Assembly (NCBI RefSeq): GCF_016908015.1
Contig: NZ_JAFBDB010000006.1
Location: forward strand, 1-64,000
Source of the DNA: Clostridium pascui
GTDB lineage: Bacteria; Bacillota; Clostridia; Clostridiales; Clostridiaceae
Length of the DNA: 64,000 bases
Direction: 5' to 3'
Of this stretch, positions 18,287 to 26,176 are shown in pieces; the stretch's first letter is position 1; each line of letters opens with the position of its first letter. Below the pieces are notes generated by a model that saw nothing but the letters and a program-made list of their open reading frames with translations, was not told the origin of the DNA and did no database searches. Position numbers and translations under genes: made by a program.

Positions 18287-18708
18287 ATCAAGAAAGATTA
18301 ATAAAAATTATAGAAGATATGCAGGAGTGTATTGCAGACATAGATGAGTGTTTAGACGTACTCAAGAATAAAAAAGATGATAACCTAATTATTAAGCTCG
18401 CAAAATCAAGCTTAAGACAGTTATTTGTTAGTTTCCATACTATACTAGAAGACTTTTTTTCAATACTTCTCAAAGATATGAAAAAGTATAAGATAGGAAT
18501 ATCAATACATGAAAGTCTAAATATCCTAAAAAAAGATGGAATAATAAACGAAGATATATATCTATTTCTCGAAAAATCAAGACTTATTAGAAATAGAATA
18601 TCTCATAGGTACAAGGAACCTAAACATGAAGAACTACTTGAACATATTTTGAGATATAGGAATAACTTTGAGGATATAATTAGAATAGCTAAGTTATATA
18701 TAGAATAA
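18283..18708 (+). CDS. hepT: HepT-type HEPN ribonuclease toxin
   Basis: This 141-residue all-helical protein carries the HEPN RX4HXY motif as R103-NRIS-H108-R-Y110, the expected RNase site. With MntA upstream it forms a type VII toxin-antitoxin module; by analogy the antitoxin adds AMP to the Tyr of this motif. All three motif residues are present, so the toxin looks functional. A DUF86/HepT-like annotation would be equivalent. Confidence 0.87.
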   Translation: MNQERLIKIIEDMQECIADIDECLDVLKNKKDDNLIIKLAKSSLRQLFVSFHTILEDFFSILLKDMKKYKIGISIHESLNILKKDGIINEDIYLFLEKSRLIRNRISHRYKEPKHEELLEHILRYRNNFEDIIRIAKLYIE

Positions 18709-18736
18709 GGAGTTATTTGAAGGAGATTTATTAATT

Positions 18737-19123
18737 ATGATTGATGATAATGATTTGAAACTAATTGAGGAGGCAAAACAAGTTATCAATAAAAACTTTG
18801 ATGAAGTTGATGAAAATCACACAGTAGGTGCAGCATTACGTTGCAAAAATGGTAACATCTATGTTGGAGTAAACGTATATGCAGTGCATGGTTCATGTGC
18901 TGAATATATAGCAATAGGCACAGCAATTACAGCTGGGGAACGTGAATTTGATACTATTGTTGCAGTAAGGTCTCCAGAGAAAAACAATACCTTAATTTCC
19001 CCATGTGGAAATTGTAGGCAGATGCTTATGCAGTATGCCCCTGACATTAAAGTTTTAATACAAACTGAAGATGGGATACAGAAAGTCTGTATAAAAGAAT
19101 TATTACCTTATTCACCATATTAA
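18737..19123 (+). CDS. Cytidine deaminase family protein
   Basis: This 128-residue zinc deaminase has the site C54-A-E56 and P89-C90-G-N-C93, so three Cys ligands and a catalytic Glu are in place. Such tetrameric enzymes deaminate cytidine or deoxycytidine in pyrimidine salvage. The C-terminus (ICIKELLPYSPY-like) is also close to the blasticidin-S deaminase branch, so substrate is uncertain. It follows hepT by 28 bases with a good AAGGAGATT site and may be in the same transcript. Confidence 0.85.
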   Translation: MIDDNDLKLIEEAKQVINKNFDEVDENHTVGAALRCKNGNIYVGVNVYAVHGSCAEYIAIGTAITAGEREFDTIVAVRSPEKNNTLISPCGNCRQMLMQYAPDIKVLIQTEDGIQKVCIKELLPYSPY

Positions 19124-19175
19124 ATAGGTTAAGAGAATTCATGGGTATAACATATAATGAATATAAGCGAAAAAA

Positions 19176-19201
19176 GTGCCACCCACATGGCAAGTGGCAA
19201 G
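19176..19201 (+). repeat. 26-bp REP-like element, copy 3
   Basis: Identical to copy 1, lying 53 bases after the cytidine deaminase stop codon, in the same orientation. Confidence 0.9.
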
Positions 19202-19278
19202 ATATAGAGCTGTGAAAATTTAGAAGAAAAAGTAATATTAATATTTAATTGTTTAGTTTTTATAGAAAGGGTGAAATC

Positions 19279-19665
19279 ATGGAACATTCATTAAAAACTA
19301 CAAAACAAGATCAGTTCATAGATATAACATCAATTGTACAGGAAGAAGTAAGTAAAAGTAATGTAAAGGATGGAATAGCTGTAGTTTTCATTCCTCATAC
19401 CACCGCTGGGGTAACAATAAATGAAAATGCAGATCCAGATGTTGTACATGACATTTTATTAGGTCTGAACAAGGCTTTTCCTGAACAAAATGGATATCTA
19501 CATATGGAAGGGAATTCTCATGCCCATATAAAAGCTTCATTAATGGGTTCATCATGCAGCGTAATTGTTGAAAATGGAAGATTGAAGCTTGGCACTTGGC
19601 AGGGCATATATTTTTGTGAATTTGATGGGCCAAGAAATAGAAAGTTTTATGTAAAGGTAATTTAA
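19279..19665 (+). CDS. yjbQ: YjbQ/UPF0047 family protein
   Basis: This 128-residue protein of the YjbQ family has low thiamine-phosphate-synthase activity in other bacteria; its true role is unsettled. The conserved features are HTTAGVTINENADPDVVHD, HAHIKASLMGSS and GTWQGIYFCEFDGPRNRKF. The frame is open from 19249, but GAAAGGGTG lies directly before the ATG at 19279, which also gives the normal family length. A decayed copy of its 3' end sits at 10544-10635. Confidence 0.92.
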   Translation: MEHSLKTTKQDQFIDITSIVQEEVSKSNVKDGIAVVFIPHTTAGVTINENADPDVVHDILLGLNKAFPEQNGYLHMEGNSHAHIKASLMGSSCSVIVENGRLKLGTWQGIYFCEFDGPRNRKFYVKVI

Positions 19666-19677
19666 AAGCAACCTAAA

Positions 19678-19714
19678 AGAAGCACTGGATTTATCTGCAG
19701 TGGCTTTCGTTTTG
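19678..19714 (+). terminator. Terminator after yjbQ
   Basis: AAGCACTG pairs with CAGTGGCTT (one bulge), followed by TCGTTTT. Confidence 0.6.
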
Positions 19715-19748
19715 AGGTACAAAACAAAAAATATCTAAAATAATAACA

Positions 19749-19791
19749 CAAAAACAGCAATAAAATGCACAGGAATTATTGCTGTTTTTAT
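19749..19791. terminator. Hairpin with T run, possibly bidirectional
   Basis: AAAAACAGCAATAA pairs with TTATTGCTGTTTTT around a 12-base loop, with T-rich flanks. It separates yjbQ from the XRE-def operon. Confidence 0.7.
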
Positions 19792-19812
19792 TATATTGTA
19801 TGTAAGGTCTAC

Positions 19813-19866
19813 TTGACATTGTGTAAAGGTAATACTATACTAATAATGTAAGGTAAACATTACAGG
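19813..19866 (+). promoter_or_regulatory. SigA promoter and possible operator of XRE-def
   Basis: TTGACA (19813-19818) and TATACT (19836-19841) are separated by exactly 17 bases. A downstream dyad, TGTAA (19847-19851) and TTACA (19860-19864), lies between the -10 box and the ribosome binding site. It is a candidate binding site for the XRE protein encoded just after it. Confidence 0.75.
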
Positions 19867-19877
19867 GGTGATACTTA

Positions 19878-20114
19878 ATGAAAAACAAAATAAAACAATT
19901 TCGTGAACATTTAGGACTAACCCAAGAACAATTGGGTGAACTTATAGGCGTATCGAGACAGGCAATTAATGCTATTGAAACAGAAAAATTTGAACCTTCT
20001 ATATGGTTGGCCTACGATATTGCAAAGGTATTCCATAGTACCATAGAAGAAATTTTTCTATTTGAAGAAAGTGAAAAAAAATCAAGAGCAGAGCAAAGTA
20101 GAGGTGTAGTTTAA
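19878..20114 (+). CDS. XRE-family transcriptional regulator
   Basis: This 78-residue Cro/CI-type regulator has its helix-turn-helix at about residues 12-33 (LTQEQLGELIGVSRQAINAI), followed by the usual stabilising helices and a short charged tail. GGGGTGA precedes the ATG. Its TAA is immediately followed by the ATG of a peptide deformylase gene, so the two are one operon. It probably represses its own promoter through the TGTAA/TTACA dyad, which is inferred. Confidence 0.9.
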   Translation: MKNKIKQFREHLGLTQEQLGELIGVSRQAINAIETEKFEPSIWLAYDIAKVFHSTIEEIFLFEESEKKSRAEQSRGVV

Positions 20115-20567
20115 ATGGCATTAAGGCAAATAAGGTTGTATGATGATGAAATATTAAGGAAAAAGAGTAAGGTAGTTGAAGTTGTAGATGATAAAATAAG
20201 ACAAATATTAAATGATATGGCTGATACTATGTATAATACAGAAAATGGTGGTGGGTTGGCCGCCCCACAAGTAGGTATATTAAAGCGATTAGTTGTAATA
20301 GATATGGGACAAGGACTTATAAAATTAGTAAATCCAAAGATAATTAAACAAGAGGGAACGCAAGAAGTTATAGAAGGCTGTTTGAGTATTCCAAATAAAT
20401 GGGGTAAGTTAATAAGACCTGCAAAAGTAACAGTACAAGCATTAAATGAAAATGGAGAGAAAATTATATTGACAAGTACAGGAGATTTAGCAAAATGCTT
20501 CTGCCATGAAATAGATCATTTGGAAGGTATTCTTTTTACTGATTTCGTTACTGAATATATAAAGTAA
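20115..20567 (+). CDS. def: Peptide deformylase
   Basis: This metalloenzyme removes the formyl group from nascent N-terminal Met. The three signature motifs are present: GGGLAAPQVG, EGCLS (metal-binding Cys) and H131-E-x-x-H135. The residue before H131 is Cys where Gln is more usual. At 150 aa it is a normal type-1 enzyme. It directly abuts an XRE regulator (TAAATG), an unusual pairing for def, which normally sits with fmt or priA. It is probably a second, regulated deformylase. Confidence 0.95.
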   Translation: MALRQIRLYDDEILRKKSKVVEVVDDKIRQILNDMADTMYNTENGGGLAAPQVGILKRLVVIDMGQGLIKLVNPKIIKQEGTQEVIEGCLSIPNKWGKLIRPAKVTVQALNENGEKIILTSTGDLAKCFCHEIDHLEGILFTDFVTEYIK

Positions 20568-20644
20568 TATCATTTAATGAATATATACATATAATTCTTG
20601 GGTTCATCTGAGCCTGTGAGAAAAGTTTGTAAAAACAGTTTTCG

Positions 20645-20797
20645 TTATTTTTTTCTCCTTAGAATGGGAGGAAATATAAATGATATTAATGCTATAATTA
20701 TTAAAATATAATTAACATCCTTATCACCAGATATAATATGATATAAAAAAACTGCAAATAGATAAAATATAGTAGTAAAAAAAATTTCCCTTTTCAT
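20645..20797 (-). CDS. Small two-helix membrane protein
   Basis: This 50-residue protein has two hydrophobic helices (about residues 5-20 and 29-45) and a basic C-terminus (RRKK). The frame is open further upstream, but AAGAGGTG precedes the ATG at 20797. No family was recognised. Beyond it, a plus-strand AAGGAGTGG site precedes only five codons (20864-20881), which looks like a dead gene start. Confidence 0.6.
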   Translation of the reverse strand: MKREIFFTTIFYLFAVFLYHIISGDKDVNYILIIIALISFIFPPILRRKK

Positions 20798-20925
20798 TTT
20801 TAACACCTCTTGGTATACAATGTAAATCATGGCAAATATATTATATAACAAGGAGTGGTAAAAATGAATGCAGAAGATTAAATTTATTCTATAGAATTAT
20901 TTCTATTATAAATTGGACAGTTATT

Positions 20926-21306
20926 TTATTCATTGTTATAATCACATTTCTGGCATTGAGCCATTATATGTTCACTTTCATTCTTATGATAAGCCCCAGA
21001 CCACCTACAAATACTTTGCAAAATAGGCACAACAGATTTACCCTTATCCGTTAATGAATACTCTACTTTAGGGGGAATTTCATTATATTGCTCCCGTCTT
21101 ACTATGTTATCTGAAATTAAGCTTTTCAAAGTTGCCGCTAATACTGCATCCGTTATATCTGTCATTTCCTTACGAATTTCACTATAACGCAGGATATGCT
21201 TTTCAGCCAGCACACATATAATGCGTGAATTCCACTTACCGCCGAATATATCCAATCCGTACTCTAAAGGACACCTAATTTCTTTTTCTAATTTCGGTTT
21301 ATACAT
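20926..21306 (-). CDS. HxlR-family transcriptional regulator
   Basis: This 126-residue winged-helix regulator of the HxlR type has the typical N-terminal C-P-LEYGLDIFGGKW motif and the KEMTDITDAVLAATL recognition region. The C-terminal tail has a CxxC (QCQKC). TTG at 21321 opens the frame, but GGAGG lies eight bases before ATG at 21306. It is divergent from the following gene at 21487, the likely target. Such regulators often sense electrophiles or redox stress through Cys residues. Confidence 0.9.
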   Translation of the reverse strand: MYKPKLEKEIRCPLEYGLDIFGGKWNSRIICVLAEKHILRYSEIRKEMTDITDAVLAATLKSLISDNIVRREQYNEIPPKVEYSLTDKGKSVVPILQSICRWSGAYHKNESEHIMAQCQKCDYNNE

Positions 21307-21486
21307 CTGCCGTTCCTCCAATACTTTTGATATATAAATTATAATCTATTGCTATCAATTTACAAGTTACTATGAAATTTATTAGTTACTCATAAATTTG
21401 CTGATATCTTTCACTTATGTAGCTTTTTTAATAAAATTTGATTATGCAATAAAAAAATATAAGAATATTTAGGGAGGAATTTTACT

Positions 21487-21777
21487 ATGGAAGTAAAAGC
21501 TTATCTTGAAATCACAATGAAAATCAGCAACACAAACAGAGGCGCTGCAGGAAAGATTTATGCAGATTATCGCGCTCCATTTTTAAACAACATAACTGGT
21601 GCACTTACTAAAGACCTTTTAATTCGCGATGAAGACGTTCAGGTACTTCACGGATTTGACAGCGTAGAGCATGCAAAAGCATATTTAAACAGTGAGCTAT
21701 TCAAAAACGATGTTTTTGTAGGCCTCAAACCATTATGGGATGCTGACCCTGAAGTGAAGATATACAGTGTAGCATAA
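21487..21777 (+). CDS. Small conserved protein, possible dimeric alpha/beta barrel
   Basis: This 96-residue protein with GGAGG before the ATG alternates strands and helices in the way of ferredoxin-like dimeric barrels (ABM/EthD-like), but no signature is firm. It is divergent from an HxlR regulator, so it probably belongs to that regulon. It is followed by a truncated thioredoxin-like start. The codon use (CGC, GAC, AAC) is richer in C than its neighbours, which may hint at recent transfer. Confidence 0.6.
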   Translation: MEVKAYLEITMKISNTNRGAAGKIYADYRAPFLNNITGALTKDLLIRDEDVQVLHGFDSVEHAKAYLNSELFKNDVFVGLKPLWDADPEVKIYSVA

Positions 21778-21829
21778 TCTTTAATTTGTATTGATTAGCC
21801 TGGAGTTCACGAGAAGGAGGATGCAGCTT

Positions 21830-21883
21830 ATGGCTGTCCACTTTGTAAAGGCTGATTTTGCTAACGAAGTCATCGTAAAATAA
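21830..21883 (+). pseudogene. 17-codon stub resembling thioredoxin start
   Basis: A perfect AGAAGGAGG site precedes an ATG and 17 codons that read MAVHFVKADFANEVIVK, then stop. This is like the first residues of clostridial thioredoxins, which would continue into the VDFWA strand. No continuation is present in any frame before the terminator. It is best read as a deletion remnant. Confidence 0.55.
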
Positions 21884-21892
21884 AAAGATTTG

Positions 21893-21930
21893 TTAGGCTG
21901 CCTTTTTCAGGCAGCTAATTTATTTATATA
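21893..21930. terminator. Terminator between convergent genes
   Basis: TTAGGCTGCCT (21893-21903) pairs with AGGCAGCTAA (21909-21918), followed by TTTATTTATAT. It may serve both the upstream plus-strand unit and the minus-strand regulator. Confidence 0.8.
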
Positions 21931-21949
21931 TAGATGATAAAATCTAAAT

Positions 21950-23743
21950 CTATACATGAGATTTCATCATTCTCCATAAAGTACTGCGGCTAATGCCAAG
22001 GCGTTCTGCAGCTTTTCCCTGATTCATATTTTCTTCAGCTAGGACGAGGCGTATAATATCATAACTAATATCGCTTAAAGGCTGGTTTAAATTAATAAGT
22101 GCAGAACCAGGAATCTTTGATAAAACTTGAGAAGGAGATTCCTTTTTTAAAATTCTATAAGTATTTTCCTTGCTTATATAAGATGTAGAAGTAATAACCA
22201 CCAATTCCTGTATAATTCTTTTAAGTTGATCTAAATTGTTTTCCCAATAAAAACCTTGTAATAAAGTTATAGCTTCTGGCTCAAAACCAATAATTTGTTT
22301 TCCGAGAGAAGTGTTAAATGCATTGATGTAAAGAGTAGAAATACTTGCAATATCATCAGTTCTCTCTCTCAATGGAGGCAATTGTAATGTGAGACAGGAA
22401 AGATGATTGGTTAAATACTTGTAAATGGGATTTTCCTGTATTAAAGAATTGTTATTGTATACAAATGAAAATATTATTCTGTTTCGTTTATGGAAGTTAG
22501 TATTTTCTAAAAGATATACTAGCTTGCTAATTTGAAGGCTGCTTAGCTTATCTATATTTTTAAAATGAATAGTTGTATGAACGCTATTAAGCGGAGAATT
22601 ATCGCTGCTTAGCAATGTTGACCAATGTCTATCGTTAGTTAATTCACAGTCTATAATATAAAAAGGGTTATTCTTATAAGGACCGTTTTCATAAATAATA
22701 GTAGCTGCTTTGCTTTTTCCAGTACCAATTTCGCCCATGATAAGTATAGGTAGAGTAGTATTACTATATTCCTCTATTGTGTTTTGTATATCACTATTAT
22801 AATTTAGGCTATTGAAGTAATTAGTTAAATCATAACCATTTTCTTCTTTTTTATTATAAAGAGAAATACTATCATCATTTAAAATCAAGTGATTGTTTTT
22901 GAATGATATATAGATAATAATATAAAGTTCATCATCACACATTACATGTTTATTGTAAATAGTTAGAATAAAGTTCTTACACTTTTTTTCAATTCTATAA
23001 TTAGTATCTTGAATAAAATTAGATAATCCTTCTTTTATCCAAGTAAGTATTTTATTATTCTCTTCTGATTCTGAAAGCGTAGAAAAACAAAGTTTTCCTG
23101 TGGCATCGTACATAACAACTTTATTATCACTTTCTTTTAATACCATTTGGTATAAATCTCTTTGTTTTTGTATGTAATGAAATCTATTTGACAATTCAAT
23201 TGCCTGATTAAAAGCAGCTTCAATACTTTCTGTTCCTGAAGTAATCAGTATTGCATTCATTCCATTTTGTCTTGCTACAGTAAAACTAATTACGTCGCAA
23301 AGAACCATACCGTAACCCTTATCTTTTAAAGAAGCTAATTGGGTGTTTGCATCTAAATCTGATGTAATTGTATAAATATCAATTTTATATTGCAACAAAT
23401 CACAAAGTAAATAGGCACAATTTGTGATACTGGGATAACCCACAATAGCAAATTTATCTGTATAGTTTTCAGCTAATTTAATGGCACGAAGTACATCATA
23501 TACAGAAATTGAAATTTCTACGATAGGCATATCTATAGCCTTTTCAATCATTTCTGCAGTACCTCCACGAGAAATGATGATATCATAGTTGTCATCTAAA
23601 GTTTCTTGTACAATTTGCAAACCATTTTCTAAATTTCCGACTTTTACAGTAAGGCTTATATCTTCTCTATGATTAGCAATACTTAACATTGCTTCTTTCA
23701 TACCTTCGTATGGAGCTATTGCTAATATTTTAGTTTTACTCAT
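21950..23743 (-). CDS. PrpR-like regulator with atypical AAA+ domain
   Basis: This 597-residue regulator sits divergent from the sugar-acid cluster. Residues 1-190 match the PrpR_N sensor (start KTKILAIAPYEGM, then IIISRGGTAEMI). An AAA+ domain follows with a good Walker A (G337-E-I-G-T-G-K343-S). However, no GAFTGA sigma-54 contact loop is present, and the Walker B region reads TTIHFKNIDKL instead of the usual LFLDEI. The C-terminus has a Fis-type helix-turn-helix (GKAAERLGISRSTLWRMM). No -24/-12 promoter was found. It may therefore act without sigma-54. AAGGAGG before ATG 23743 sets the start. Confidence 0.85.
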   Translation of the reverse strand: MSKTKILAIAPYEGMKEAMLSIANHREDISLTVKVGNLENGLQIVQETLDDNYDIIISRGGTAEMIEKAIDMPIVEISISVYDVLRAIKLAENYTDKFAIVGYPSITNCAYLLCDLLQYKIDIYTITSDLDANTQLASLKDKGYGMVLCDVISFTVARQNGMNAILITSGTESIEAAFNQAIELSNRFHYIQKQRDLYQMVLKESDNKVVMYDATGKLCFSTLSESEENNKILTWIKEGLSNFIQDTNYRIEKKCKNFILTIYNKHVMCDDELYIIIYISFKNNHLILNDDSISLYNKKEENGYDLTNYFNSLNYNSDIQNTIEEYSNTTLPILIMGEIGTGKSKAATIIYENGPYKNNPFYIIDCELTNDRHWSTLLSSDNSPLNSVHTTIHFKNIDKLSSLQISKLVYLLENTNFHKRNRIIFSFVYNNNSLIQENPIYKYLTNHLSCLTLQLPPLRERTDDIASISTLYINAFNTSLGKQIIGFEPEAITLLQGFYWENNLDQLKRIIQELVVITSTSYISKENTYRILKKESPSQVLSKIPGSALINLNQPLSDISYDIIRLVLAEENMNQGKAAERLGISRSTLWRMMKSHV

Positions 23744-23822
23744 AATGGCCTCCTTATAAACTGTTCTAATATAAAACAATTATAATAAAAAGCATGTTAA
23801 AAAACAACCATTATTTTACTAA

Positions 23823-23837
23823 GTTTCAAATTGAAAC
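23823..23837. promoter_or_regulatory. Perfect palindrome, candidate operator
   Basis: GTTTCAA-A-TTGAAAC is a perfect 15-bp palindrome midway between the PrpR-like regulator and the Fe-ADH gene. It is a natural candidate binding site for that regulator. A TATAAT-like -10 box lies further downstream near 23922. Confidence 0.55.
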
Positions 23838-23954
23838 AAAAATATGTAAAAAAGCAGTTGAATGATGTGGATGTAATCGTTAAAATTAGATATATAAACC
23901 AAATATATGAAGTGAAATGATTTATAATGAAATATCACAAAAGGGGGCCATGGA

Positions 23955-25109
23955 ATGAAAACTTACCAAGTTCAGGTTCCACCTTATGTATATGGTGGGG
24001 AAGGATGCATTGATAGGATAAAGGAAATTATAGTTAGAGAAGCATCTAAGAGAATAATTGTTTTCACAGATAATGGAATTTGTTCTACTGGTATATTAGA
24101 TATTTTACTTAGAAATTTAGATGAAATTAAAGCCCATTATAAAGTTTTTAGTAATTTAACTACAGAACCTAGTTACCGTGATATAGAAAATTTAATGAAT
24201 GAAGTGGAAGATTATAATGGTGACATTATAGTTGCAATTGGAGGCGGCAGTGTTATGGACGCAGCAAAATTGTGTTCCTTATTAAACAATGCTTCCTATA
24301 CAATAAAAGATTTACTTTTAGATCCAACAAAAGCTGAAAAACATATGAAATCCATAATGATTCCAACCACATGTGGAACTGGTTCTGAGGCTACATGTAA
24401 TGCTATAGTTCTAGTACCAGAAGAAGATTTAAAGATTGGTATTGTAAACAGCAGTATGATTCCAGATTACGTAATTTTAGATCCTTTAATGATTAAGAAA
24501 CTTCCCAAATCACTTGTTGCATCTACAGGTATTGATGCACTAGCTCATGCAGTAGAATGTTTCACATCAAAAAAAGCGACACCCTTTAGCGATACATACG
24601 CGCTAGCTTCAGCTAAATTAATTTTCCAAAACATAAGAGATGCTTATAGTAATCCAGAGAATATGGAGGCAAAAAACAACATGATGCTAGGTGCTTTTTA
24701 TGGGGGACTAGCAATTACAGCCAGCGGAACAACAGCGGTACATGCATTATCTTATCCCTTAGGAGGAAAATATCATATTCCTCATGGTGTATCCAATGCA
24801 ATAATGTTTGCCCATGTTATGGAGTTTAATAAAGAGGCTTGTAAAGATAGACTTGCAGATATTTATGATGTAATAAAGAAAGATGGCAATTTAAAAGAAG
24901 AAACAGAAAAAGCTCAATATGTTATAGATGAAATATCAGATATTGTTAAATTCACAAATATTCCAACAAGTCTTGAGGAATTCGGAGTAAAACCTGAAGA
25001 TATAGATTTTCTAGTAAATGCAGCTGCTAAAGTGACAAGGCTTCTATCAAATAATAAAAGAGAATTAAGTTTAGAAGATATAAGGAGTATTTACAAAAAG
25101 GTATTGTAG
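23955..25109 (+). CDS. Iron-containing alcohol dehydrogenase
   Basis: This 384-residue group III alcohol dehydrogenase has the NAD-binding GGGSVMDAAK motif and TTCGTGSEAT. The four metal ligands are visible as D194, H198, H263 and H277. Such enzymes interconvert alcohols and aldehydes, or hydroxy and keto acids. It is the first gene of the cluster, 15 bases before pdxA2. Its partner substrate is probably an aldehyde or keto acid made by the neighbouring enzymes, which is inferred. GGGGG precedes the ATG by several bases. Confidence 0.93.
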   Translation: MKTYQVQVPPYVYGGEGCIDRIKEIIVREASKRIIVFTDNGICSTGILDILLRNLDEIKAHYKVFSNLTTEPSYRDIENLMNEVEDYNGDIIVAIGGGSVMDAAKLCSLLNNASYTIKDLLLDPTKAEKHMKSIMIPTTCGTGSEATCNAIVLVPEEDLKIGIVNSSMIPDYVILDPLMIKKLPKSLVASTGIDALAHAVECFTSKKATPFSDTYALASAKLIFQNIRDAYSNPENMEAKNNMMLGAFYGGLAITASGTTAVHALSYPLGGKYHIPHGVSNAIMFAHVMEFNKEACKDRLADIYDVIKKDGNLKEETEKAQYVIDEISDIVKFTNIPTSLEEFGVKPEDIDFLVNAAAKVTRLLSNNKRELSLEDIRSIYKKVL

Positions 25110-25123
25110 GGTGAGGGGATAAA

Positions 25124-26176
25124 ATGGATGATAGGAAAGTTATAGGAATTACCATGGGTGACCCAGCAAGTATAGGGCCAGAGATATCAGTTAAGGCTTT
25201 ATCAAAAGAAGATATGTACAGCAGGTGCAGGCCGTTAATTATTGGTGATGCTAAAGTAATGAGGAATGCGGTAAGGCTTGTTGGGATGGAAGGTAAAATT
25301 AATATTAATGAAATAAAATCAGTAAAAGATGCTAAGTTTCAGTCAGGAACCATAGATGTTTATGACATGAATTTGGTAGACACAGATGAATTAGAACTAG
25401 GAAAAATCTCTGTTATGGGTGGAGAAGCAGCTTTTCAATATGTAAAAAAGGTAATTGAGTTAGCAATGAATGGGGAAGTGGATGCAACAGTAACTAATGC
25501 ATTAAATAAAGAAGCTATTAATTTGGCTGGACATCACTACTCAGGACATACTGAAATATATGCTAAGTTTACTAAAACAGAAAAATATACTATGATGCTT
25601 GCTTATGAGAACCTAAGAGTGGTACATGTATCTACTCATGTATCTTTGAGGGAAGCATGTGATAGAGTAAAGAAACAAAGAGTGTTAGATGTGATTCGCA
25701 TGGCAAACAATGCTTGTAAGTCTTTGGGAATAAGTAAACCAAGCATTGGAGTAGCGGGACTTAATCCACATTGTGGAGAAAATGGTTTGTTTGGAACAGA
25801 AGAAATAGAAGAAATTATCCCTGCTATTAAAGAAGCAATCAGTGAAGGAATTTGTGTAACAGGGCCAATACCACCTGATACAGTATTTTCTAAAGCAAGG
25901 GGCGGCTGGTATGATATTGTGGTTGCAATGTATCATGATCAAGGGCATATTCCACTTAAGGTATTAGGATTTCAATATGACAGTGAAAGTAATGAATGGA
26001 AGGCAGTTGAAGGGGTAAACCTGACCTTAGGTCTCCCAATTATCCGTACATCAGTTGATCACGGAACAGCATTTGACCATGCGGGGAAGGGCGATGCTAA
26101 TGAACTAAGTTTAATGAATGCAATAGATTACGCGATTATAATGACAAAAGATAAAAAACGCGAGGATACTATATGA
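25124..26176 (+). CDS. pdxA2: PdxA2-type 4-phospho-threonate dehydrogenase
   Basis: This is a 350-residue member of the PdxA family. The MGDPASIGPEI start, GHHYSGHTEIYAKFT, AMYHDQGHIPLKV and RTSVDHGTAFDHAGKG segments carry the conserved metal-binding His/Asp residues. Because the next gene is a DUF1537 kinase, overlapping by four bases, it is assigned to the PdxA2 branch. That branch oxidises and decarboxylates 4-phospho-threonate or 4-phospho-erythronate to dihydroxyacetone phosphate. It is not the vitamin B6 enzyme by context. Confidence 0.9.
   Translation: MDDRKVIGITMGDPASIGPEISVKALSKEDMYSRCRPLIIGDAKVMRNAVRLVGMEGKININEIKSVKDAKFQSGTIDVYDMNLVDTDELELGKISVMGGEAAFQYVKKVIELAMNGEVDATVTNALNKEAINLAGHHYSGHTEIYAKFTKTEKYTMMLAYENLRVVHVSTHVSLREACDRVKKQRVLDVIRMANNACKSLGISKPSIGVAGLNPHCGENGLFGTEEIEEIIPAIKEAISEGICVTGPIPPDTVFSKARGGWYDIVVAMYHDQGHIPLKVLGFQYDSESNEWKAVEGVNLTLGLPIIRTSVDHGTAFDHAGKGDANELSLMNAIDYAIIMTKDKKREDTI

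Noticed and set aside
20864-20881. Five-codon ORF with a good ribosome binding site
   Set aside because: Too short to be a gene; at most a dead gene start.
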